Source of the DNA: JALQTD01 sp965657495 | GTDB taxonomy: Bacteria > Bacteroidota > Bacteroidia > Flavobacteriales_D > Sanyastnellaceae | Direction of reading: 5' to 3' | Assembly: GCA_965657495.1 (NCBI GenBank) | Contig: CBFHPD010000190.1 | Location: 1 to 15,031, forward strand | DNA: 15,031 nt | In this document: piece by piece, positions 1 to 5,559 of the stretch | How positions within the stretch are numbered: position 1 is the first letter of the stretch | Layout: every line of letters begins with the position of its first letter | The notes under the pieces: model-generated | Database searches by the model: none | Told to the model about the DNA's origin: nothing | What the model saw: the letters and a program-made list of their open reading frames with translations, nothing else | Program-made: the position numbers and the translations under genes

Positions 1-2106
1 ACCGTCATCAACCGTTGCCGTCTCGTCGTAGTTGGACGCTGTCGGGTCTGTGCAGCCCCAAGTGGCCTCTGCATCGCACGCGCCAAACCAGCCGAAGGTA
101 TCCGTCGCCGTGGTTTCCCAATCCGACAATTCACCCCCGCCAATTTGGATGCCTTCCGCATCGATCCAGTAGTACCCGCCGTACCACCCGTAGTCGTTCC
201 ACAAGTTGGACAGGGTCACGGTGTAGCATTCGGTCGGGTCGATGCAGATTTCCGTGTACATGATTTCCATGTCAGAATACCCCTGCTGGTCGTAGATGAC
301 CGTGCCATCCGAAGCCGAGATGTTCAGGCCGACGGCCTCCCCATTGCTGAAAGTGCAGAGGTAAAGCGTGGCCACAATGCCCTCATCGCACTCCAAGGGG
401 TAGGTGCAGCTGCCGTTGTCGAAGGTGGCTGAAGGATTGTAGTTCTCGGCTTCAGGGTCGGTGCAACCTCCGTATTGTACCGTGCATGGTTCGTCGATGC
501 CCACGGCCCATCCCCAGGTGTTGGAGTAGGCGCCTGGTTCGAGGGTGAACGCCGTGGTTTCGTCGCCGGCAGTGGCTTCGATGGTGACCAAATCTGAACC
601 CATGGATTCGTAAGCCCAGAAGTTGTAGCAACCCGGGTCCAAGCATCCCACACCGTACGTGGCGCTGTCTGTGGAGTAGGTGACGATGTTGGCGATTCCC
701 GGTTCCAACGCATTCGATACACTGAAGAAGGCCTGCCAGTAGGGCAGGGTGGCGTCGGCGTACATTTCGATGCTCACCTCGATTTGGCCCGTTTCACACT
801 CTGGCGCAAACAAGCACCCTTGGTCCATGGTGGCTTCTGGATTGTAGTTTAAGGCGGATGCGTCCGTGCACCCGTAAACCGGTTGCTCGCTGCAGTCGCC
901 GACCCACACGATGCTCCACCCCAGGCACTCCGCCTCGCACAGGTTGTCCACAGTGATGTATTCCCCGTTGGTCCAGTCCCACACGCAAACCGGTTCATAA
1001 GGTTCATCGTCGCATGCACAAACGGGCAGGCAGCTGCCGTCATCGAAGGTCGCCTCCGGATCGTAGTTGGGCGCCTCCGCGTTGGTGCAGCCCGGCACGC
1101 TGGCGCAGCTGCCATCCGTGGAGAACGCGAAGGTGGCGCTGGTGGCGTCATCGCTCAGGGTGATGTTGTAGAGGCTGATGTTGCTGCCGTTCAAGGTGAA
1201 GTAGCCGTTGTACCAACCCGTGTTTCCCGCGTTGTTGCTCAGTGTGGCCGTGTAGCAACCGCCTTCGAGGCAGAAGTCTTCGTAGATGATGGCCACATTG
1301 CCGAAGCCGGATTCACTATACAAGGTGTCCCCTGATTCGTGCACGATGTCGAGCGCAACTTCGTTGCCGTTGGCGAACGTGCACAAGTAGAACGTGGCCG
1401 GTGTTCCGCCGTCCTCACACGCTGCAATGCAGCTGCCGTCGTCGACGGAGGCATACGGGTTGTAGTTGACCGCGGTCGGGTCGGTGCAGCCGGCGGTGAC
1501 TCCTTCGCAGTCCCATTCGATGAGGAGTTCCGCGCCTGAACAGGCTGCAATGCACGGAGAGGGGTAGGTGTAGATTTGGCCCGTGGTGGGGTCGAGCGCG
1601 CAAACCGGGTCCCATTCGTCCGGGTTGCATTCGAGGCAGTCGGCCTCGTACAAGCAGGATCCGTTGTCCTCCGTGGCGTCGGGGTTGAAGTTCACGGCAT
1701 CGGGGTCCGTGCATCCCTCGGTGGCCGTGCCGCACGTGCCTTCGATGGGCACGTCGATGGCGGCGGAGCTGCCGGTGGGCAGGGTGTAGGGGCCAAAGAT
1801 TTGGCCAGAAGCATCGGTCAAGGTCCAACTCGCCCCGTTCCAGCCGTCCCCGAAGGAGTCCAACAGCAGCAAGGTGTGGCAGCCGCTGCCGAGGCAGATG
1901 TCCACCGCGCTGTTGCTGAAGCTGGCGTAATCCGATCCTTCTGCAACGGTGACGCCGGCCTCATCCATGAGGCTCCAACTGATTTCTTCGCCCCATGAAC
2001 CGGCGGTCACTTCGACGAGCCCCGTGGAGGCGCAGTCTTGGGCCCAAGCGGCCGTGCTGAGGAGGGTGGCTGCGAGGACCGCAGCAAGGTTGCGAATGGC
2101 AAACAT
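1..2106 (-). CDS. Large secreted multi-module protein with GCTD repeats and Kazal-like modules (C-terminus cut off by window edge)
   Basis: The frame is open from an ATG at 2106 to base 1, giving 702 visible residues; the end lies outside the window. Residues 1-22 form a signal peptide (charged start, Ala/Leu core, AWA|Q cleavage). Six Cys/Asp repeats of the form GCTDPxAxNYxP..AT.DDGSC start at residues 131, 206, 339, 412, 547 and 684. Between them lie beta-rich modules (about 24-129, 230-335, 432-545, 570-683); the first has a DSFGDGWNG motif. Two Kazal-like modules (about 157-200 and 363-405) contain PVC and share the Cys spacing C-x8-C-x15-C-x3-C-x10-C. Such repeats are familiar from surface or secreted Bacteroidota proteins, often with T9SS tails; the tail is not visible here. 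The gene follows mnmA by 51 bases, and a one-mismatch TAnnTTTG box (TATCCTTG, minus strand 2132-2125) could give it its own promoter. Function is unknown; adhesion or protease inhibition is a guess. Confidence 0.9.
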   Translation of the reverse strand, partial: MFAIRNLAAVLAATLLSTAAWAQDCASTGLVEVTAGSWGEEISWSLMDEAGVTVAEGSDYASFSNSAVDICLGSGCHTLLLLDSFGDGWNGASWTLTDASGQIFGPYTLPTGSSAAIDVPIEGTCGTATEGCTDPDAVNFNPDATEDNGSCLYEADCLECNPDEWDPVCALDPTTGQIYTYPSPCIAACSGAELLIEWDCEGVTAGCTDPTAVNYNPYASVDDGSCIAACEDGGTPATFYLCTFANGNEVALDIVHESGDTLYSESGFGNVAIIYEDFCLEGGCYTATLSNNAGNTGWYNGYFTLNGSNISLYNITLSDDATSATFAFSTDGSCASVPGCTNAEAPNYDPEATFDDGSCLPVCACDDEPYEPVCVWDWTNGEYITVDNLCEAECLGWSIVWVGDCSEQPVYGCTDASALNYNPEATMDQGCLFAPECETGQIEVSIEMYADATLPYWQAFFSVSNALEPGIANIVTYSTDSATYGVGCLDPGCYNFWAYESMGSDLVTIEATAGDETTAFTLEPGAYSNTWGWAVGIDEPCTVQYGGCTDPEAENYNPSATFDNGSCTYPLECDEGIVATLYLCTFSNGEAVGLNISASDGTVIYDQQGYSDMEIMYTEICIDPTECYTVTLSNLWNDYGWYGGYYWIDAEGIQIGGGELSDWETTATDTFGWFGACDAEATWGCTDPTASNYDETATVDDG
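814..1428 (-). repeat. Internal super-repeat, copy 2
   Basis: Codes for residues 227-431. It contains a beta-rich module, the GCTD repeat at 339, a Kazal-like module (Cys at 365, 374, 390, 394, 405) and a GCTD repeat at 412 that has lost one residue of the usual GSC ending. Cys spacing in the Kazal-like part is identical to copy 1. The next stretch keeps the alternation of beta module and GCTD but lacks a Kazal-like part. Confidence 0.6.
1429..2037 (-). repeat. Internal super-repeat, copy 1 (beta module + GCTD + Kazal-like + GCTD)
   Basis: Codes for residues 24-226 of the secreted protein: a beta-rich module, the GCTD repeat at 131, a Kazal-like module (Cys at 160, 169, 185, 189, 200) and the GCTD repeat at 206. 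The same order and nearly the same spacing recur in copy 2. GCTD starts are 75 residues apart here and 73 in copy 2, so this looks like an internal duplication that has since diverged in sequence. Confidence 0.6.
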
Positions 2107-2157
2107 GTGGTTACGATTGGTTCACAAGGATAACACGAACCAACCGAAAGGGTTGCA

Positions 2158-3315
2158 TCAGCCGGCAATGACCCCGGATCCAACCACCTCGTTGCCAGCG
2201 TACCATGCAGCGAATTGCCCAGATGCCACGCCGGATTGCGGGGTGAGGAAGGTCAGCCGCAGCCGGTCGCCGAGGTGTTCGAGGCGGCCTTTTTGCAGTG
2301 GTTGCCGGTAGCGGATGCGGAACTGCCAGTCCTCGCGTTGCTCGCCGGGCGCGAGGGCGAGGTCGGGCCGCACCCAGTGCACCTCGTCGAGCTGGATGTA
2401 TAGAGCGTGGCGCATGAGGCCGGGGTGGCGTTCGCTTTGGCCTACATACAACGTGTTCGTTTCTACGTCCTTCTCGAGGACGAACAGCGGCTCCGGCTTG
2501 CCGCCCACATTGATCCCCCGGCGCTGGCCCACCGTGAAGTAATGCGCGCCCGGATGCCGGCCCACCACCTTCCCGTCATGCGGCCGCCAATGCAACGGCA
2601 CGGCCGCGTCCCTCGCTTCCTCGAACCGGGGGTGCGCATGCTCGATCTCGACGATGTCGCCTTCCTTCGGTGCGAGCTGCTGCTGCAGGAACTCGGGCAG
2701 GCGCACTTTGCCGATGAAGCAGAGGCCCTGGCTGTCCTTTTTCTCCGCGGTGGGCAAGCCGATTTGACGGGCCAAATCCCGCACCTCCGGCTTCTGCATC
2801 CCCCCGATCGGAAACCGCGCCGCCTCCAACTGGGCTTGGGTCAACTGGCACAGGAAGTAACTCTGGTCCTTGTTCGGATCCGCCCCGGCCAACAACCGGT
2901 ACACCGGCCCGTCTGGCCCTGCGATCTCCTCGCGCTGGCAATAGTGCCCAGTGGCCACTGCTTCTGCCCCAAGGTCGCGCGCCGCCTGCAAAAACAGGTC
3001 GAACTTGATCTCGCGGTTGCAGAGCACATCCGGATTCGGTGTCCGGCCGGCAGCGTATTCGTCAAACATGTAGTTCACAATCCGCTCCTTGTATTGTGCG
3101 CTCATGTCCAACACCTGAAACGGAATGCCCAAATGCTCCGCCACCAACATGGCGTCTTGGCTGTCATCGATCCAAGGGCAAGCCTCGTCAATGATGACGC
3201 TCTCATCGTGCCAATTGCGCATAAACAAGCCGATCACTTCGTGCCCCGCTTCGAGCAACAGATGTGCCGCGACGCTCGAGTCCACGCCCCCCGATAAACC
3301 AACAACAATACGCAT
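2158..3315 (-). CDS. mnmA: tRNA-specific 2-thiouridylase MnmA
   Basis: MnmA adenylates the wobble uridine (U34) of tRNA-Lys, tRNA-Glu and tRNA-Gln in the cytoplasm and replaces its 2-oxygen with sulfur relayed from a cysteine desulfurase. The 385-residue protein has the PP-loop SGGVDSS at residues 8-14, the catalytic cysteine pair C99 (in PDVLCNREIKFD) and C199 (in DSQGLCFIGKV), and the GQRRG motif at 263-267. A C-terminal beta-barrel domain ends in a SGVASGQFAAWY-type motif (361-372). Length is close to the family (E. coli about 368); extra residues around 222-248 precede the GRHxG motif. ATG 3315 is chosen because the conserved MRIVVGLSGG begins there; the upstream in-frame TTG at 3330 adds nothing conserved. 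A TACCTTTG box lies 4 bases upstream of the ATG. The secreted-protein gene downstream is on the same strand, but a functional link is not evident. Confidence 0.97.
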   Translation of the reverse strand: MRIVVGLSGGVDSSVAAHLLLEAGHEVIGLFMRNWHDESVIIDEACPWIDDSQDAMLVAEHLGIPFQVLDMSAQYKERIVNYMFDEYAAGRTPNPDVLCNREIKFDLFLQAARDLGAEAVATGHYCQREEIAGPDGPVYRLLAGADPNKDQSYFLCQLTQAQLEAARFPIGGMQKPEVRDLARQIGLPTAEKKDSQGLCFIGKVRLPEFLQQQLAPKEGDIVEIEHAHPRFEEARDAAVPLHWRPHDGKVVGRHPGAHYFTVGQRRGINVGGKPEPLFVLEKDVETNTLYVGQSERHPGLMRHALYIQLDEVHWVRPDLALAPGEQREDWQFRIRYRQPLQKGRLEHLGDRLRLTFLTPQSGVASGQFAAWYAGNEVVGSGVIAG

Positions 3316-3319
3316 GGCC

Positions 3320-3327
3320 CAAAGGTA
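3320..3327 (-). promoter_or_regulatory. Candidate Bacteroidota -7 promoter box for mnmA
   Basis: On the minus strand, bases 3327-3320 read TACCTTTG, an exact match to TAnnTTTG, the -7 element of the main Bacteroidota sigma factor. No TTG -33 element is visible at the usual 17-23 base spacing. The box ends only 4 bases before ATG 3315, so if used, transcription would begin at or next to the start codon. Confidence 0.4.
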
Positions 3328-3369
3328 CAACGCGCAGGCGGATGTCGCCCTTGTCCTATCTTCGCGCAG

Positions 3370-3408
3370 AGGTTGGTTTTCACCTTGTTGTACAATTCAA
3401 GGCAACCT
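3370..3408. promoter_or_regulatory. Nested inverted repeats upstream of the ECF sigma gene (possible operator or 5'-leader hairpin)
   Basis: AGGTTG (3370-3375) is matched by CAACCT (3403-3408). Inside it CCTTG (3383-3387) is matched by CAAGG (3398-3402), and between these lies the perfect palindrome TTGTACAA (3388-3395). The centres differ by one to a few bases, so this is not a single clean palindrome. The element lies 10-48 bases upstream of ATG 3418 and overlaps TACAATTC (3391-3398), a poor match to TAnnTTTG. An operator, an ECF-type promoter or an RNA hairpin are all possible; none is proven. Confidence 0.3.
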
Positions 3409-3417
3409 TTCCACAAC

Positions 3418-4014
3418 ATGAGCGTCCTGAACACAGCGCAAAGCAGCTCCGACTCCGAAGTGCGTGCAGCCATCGATGGTTGCAAGCGCGGCGAACGGCG
3501 GGCCCAGCAATGGGTCTTCGAGCGGTACTACCGCGGGATGTTTGGGGTTTGCCTGCGCTACATCTCGGATCACGATTCGGTCCAGGATGTGTTGCAAGAG
3601 GGGTTCCTGAAGGTGTTCTCGAACATCGAAGGCTACACCTCGAAAGGTTCTTTTGAAGGCTGGATTCGGCGCATCATGGTGAACACCGCCATCGATTTCA
3701 TCCGGCGCAAGCGCGCTATGGGATGGGAATCGGGCGATGAAGCCACGATGGATGCATTGGAGAGCGATGGCCCCGCACCCGACGACTTGGATGAAGACGA
3801 TTCATTCAATGTCCACGATGTGTTGGAAGCCATGGAGCAGCTCACCCCGGTGTACCGGGCCGTGTTCAACTTGTATGTCTTCGAAAACCTGGGACACCAG
3901 GAAATCGCCGATGAATTGGGGATTTCTGTGGGAACGTCCAAATCGAACCTGGCGAAGGCCAGGCGGAACATACGACACCACCTGCTCGCGCTTCGGGGCG
4001 AGAAGGAAAATTAA
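3418..4014 (+). CDS. ECF-type (sigma-70 family) RNA polymerase sigma factor
   Basis: This 198-residue protein directs RNA polymerase to a dedicated set of promoters. Region 2 (about residues 28-98) has the typical core-binding and -10 recognition sequence, including VFERYYRGMF, DVLQEGFLKVF and SFEGWIRRIMVNTAIDFIRR. An acidic linker rich in Asp/Glu (about 105-130) leads to region 4 (138-190), whose helix-turn-helix contains LGHQEIADELGISVGTSKSN. There is no region 1 or 3 and no C-terminal extension, so it is a plain ECF factor. ATG 3418 is preferred over an in-frame TTG at 3373 because family similarity starts after it and the TTG lies inside the upstream dyad element. The next gene begins 11 bases after the stop and encodes a membrane protein with an anti-sigma-like cytoplasmic end, the usual partner arrangement. 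Target genes cannot be read from the sequence. Confidence 0.95.
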   Translation: MSVLNTAQSSSDSEVRAAIDGCKRGERRAQQWVFERYYRGMFGVCLRYISDHDSVQDVLQEGFLKVFSNIEGYTSKGSFEGWIRRIMVNTAIDFIRRKRAMGWESGDEATMDALESDGPAPDDLDEDDSFNVHDVLEAMEQLTPVYRAVFNLYVFENLGHQEIADELGISVGTSKSNLAKARRNIRHHLLALRGEKEN

Positions 4015-4025
4015 ATCACCTCGGA

Positions 4026-5366
4026 ATGCCTGAGATGAATGCTTTTGATGAACAACTCCGGTCGGCGTTCGACGGTTATGAACCGAACGTGACCCCGGAC
4101 TTTGCGTCCTTTGAGGCGGCGATAGAACATGCCAGTTCCGCCGGGCAAAGTGACCTGTCTCGCCGTTACCGGGTAGCGCGACGGGTGGCTGCGGCCTCAA
4201 CGGCGGTAGCGTTGGGTTTGTTCGGATGGCTGATGGTGCGCGACGAGGAGCCGGCTGAGGGGTTGACTGGTGGCCCGTCGGTGGAACAGCGCGGTGAAGG
4301 CGGCTGGGAGAAGTTTGAGGGCGGTGCCACCGCAAACCTCCGTGGTGCAGCTGAGGCCGTTTCCAATTCCAACACCCCTGAACACGCTGCGCGCACGTCG
4401 AGTTCGTTGGTCATCGCCGATCCGACGGATGCGGCAGCGACTCCCGTCGTCGAATCTGCCGAGAAGAATGCGGCAACCGATCGGGCGAATGCCACTGCGC
4501 GGGTGCATGCCGCATCCGTCGGAGAAGAAATAGCAGCCGTTGCGGCGGATCGCGAGGCATCCACACCTGACCCGATTACGGAGGAGGAGGCAGTTGGAGC
4601 CTTGCTGGGCTTTGAAAGTTCTGTTCAGGAGGCCTGCGAAGGCACAGAAGTCTCGTTTAAGTTGGATGGCAATTGGGCCGAAGGTTCGTTCCTCTGGAAT
4701 TTTGGGGACGGTGCCTTCAGCAGCGAGTCGGAGCCTTCTCACGTGTTCAATCGCCCGGGAACCTACGACATCACCATCTCGGTCCGCAGCCACAACGATG
4801 GCCAGATCCGGACCCGCACGGTGGAGAACATGATCGTGGTGCGCCCACGGCCCACAGCAGATCTGGATTGGGAACTACCGAAAGCAGTCGGTGACAAAAC
4901 CGTGGCGGTGCAGTTGGTGAACGAAACGGAGCGTTCGAGCAGCTCGACGTGGTTGCTCGGAGAAGAGAAGCTGAACCAAGCGAAGGCGGAATTGAAGGTG
5001 CCCGGCGAATACCCTGTGCACTTGATTGCGAGCAATGCTTACGGTTGCCAAGACCACGCCTCGGCCACGCTCCGTTTAGGCAATCGGTTGGGGGCGGGTG
5101 CGCCGTCGAGTTTCTCACCCGATGGGGACGGCCGGTACGATACGTTCTTGCCGCGAGCTGCCAAAGAGGCAGAAGGGGCGTGGGTTTTCTCCGTTTTTGA
5201 CGCGGAAGGCACCGAGGTGTTCACTTCTGAAAATGCACTCCAACCGTGGGAGGGGGAGTTGCCTTGTGACGAGGTCGCTTCCGGCCGGCGATTCACATGG
5301 GTCCTCAAGATGAGCGACCACGAAGGGCACCCCATGATGTATACCGACGTTGTCCGTGTGGAGTGA
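4026..5366 (+). CDS. Single-pass membrane protein, anti-sigma-like N-terminus fused to PKD-like and T9SS type-B-like C-terminal domains
   Basis: 446 residues, following the ECF sigma gene by 11 bases, so probably co-transcribed. Residues 1-52 are hydrophilic, with the FDEQLRSAFDGYEP...DFASFEAAI pattern typical of the cytoplasmic end of Bacteroidota proteins encoded beside ECF factors. No zinc-binding HxxxCxxC motif is present. One membrane helix (about 54-71) is preceded by arginines, suggesting cytoplasmic N-terminus and periplasmic C-terminus. An Ala/Glu/Ser-rich linker (about 75-190) follows, then a PKD domain (about 196-272, with WNFGDG and GTYDITISV), a degenerate PKD-like domain (about 273-350) and a terminal domain (354-446). 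That last domain has FSPDGDGRYDTF, FSVFDAEGTEVFTSE and WEG, as in the T9SS gliding-motility C-terminal domain. There is no cleavable signal peptide, so export through T9SS is unlikely. ATG 4035 is an alternative start. Sigma inhibition is inferred from position and topology. Confidence 0.85.
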   Translation: MPEMNAFDEQLRSAFDGYEPNVTPDFASFEAAIEHASSAGQSDLSRRYRVARRVAAASTAVALGLFGWLMVRDEEPAEGLTGGPSVEQRGEGGWEKFEGGATANLRGAAEAVSNSNTPEHAARTSSSLVIADPTDAAATPVVESAEKNAATDRANATARVHAASVGEEIAAVAADREASTPDPITEEEAVGALLGFESSVQEACEGTEVSFKLDGNWAEGSFLWNFGDGAFSSESEPSHVFNRPGTYDITISVRSHNDGQIRTRTVENMIVVRPRPTADLDWELPKAVGDKTVAVQLVNETERSSSSTWLLGEEKLNQAKAELKVPGEYPVHLIASNAYGCQDHASATLRLGNRLGAGAPSSFSPDGDGRYDTFLPRAAKEAEGAWVFSVFDAEGTEVFTSENALQPWEGELPCDEVASGRRFTWVLKMSDHEGHPMMYTDVVRVE

Positions 5367-5394
5367 ACCCCGTATTTGGACAACTTGAACCAGG

Positions 5395-5421
5395 AAGGGC
5401 GGCCGAACCAGCCGCCCTTTT
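5395..5421 (+). terminator. Intrinsic terminator after the sigma/anti-sigma-like pair
   Basis: A perfect 9-bp stem, AAGGGCGGC (5395-5403) with GCCGCCCTT (5411-5419), encloses a 7-base loop and runs into TTTT. It lies 28 bases after the stop codon at 5366 and should separate this operon from the giant genes downstream. Confidence 0.85.
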
Positions 5422-5530
5422 GCTTGCCATCCGCCGCGGAAGAGGGAGGGAGGTGGAGGCCACGCCGCGCCGGTGGAAAAAGTCGTTCAAACATGCAACC
5501 CCTTTGCCTCGGAAGATGTCTTGAAATGGA

Positions 5531-5538
5531 GAACTTTG
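5531..5538 (+). promoter_or_regulatory. Possible promoter box for the giant-gene pair
   Basis: GAACTTTG differs from TAnnTTTG at one fixed base. A TTTG at 5503-5506 lies 24 bases upstream, slightly beyond the usual spacing for a -33 element. It lies 22 bases before ATG 5560 and after the terminator at 5395-5421, so some promoter is expected between 5422 and 5559. This assignment is tentative. Confidence 0.25.
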
Positions 5539-5559
5539 TACGTTGAAACGCATGGTCGC

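Noticed and set aside
883..1998. Several plus-strand open frames of 66-150 residues in the first 2 kb
   Set aside because: They are shadows of the minus-strand secreted protein, whose uninterrupted frame contains a signal peptide and regular repeats.
1..2106. Regular GCTD coding repeats considered as a CRISPR-like or DNA-level tandem array
   Set aside because: Spacing is irregular (about 200-620 bases), the repeats are conserved at protein rather than DNA level, and they lie in one reading frame.
2141..2155. Small hairpin CAACC-5-GGTTG between mnmA and the secreted-protein gene
   Set aside because: Only a 5-bp stem and no T tract after it on the minus strand, so too weak to call a terminator.
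2407..3297. 296-residue open frame on the plus strand across mnmA
   Set aside because: Lies fully antisense to mnmA, whose catalytic residues are all intact; the translated sequence has no recognisable domain.
3357..3364. TATCTTCG as a -7 box for the sigma gene
   Set aside because: One mismatch to TAnnTTTG and no TTG at the right distance upstream; such near matches are expected by chance in this amount of sequence.
3373..3417. TTG start adding 15 residues to the sigma factor
   Set aside because: The added residues are not part of the sigma-70 family, and the codon lies in the dyad element; ATG 3418 is a better start.
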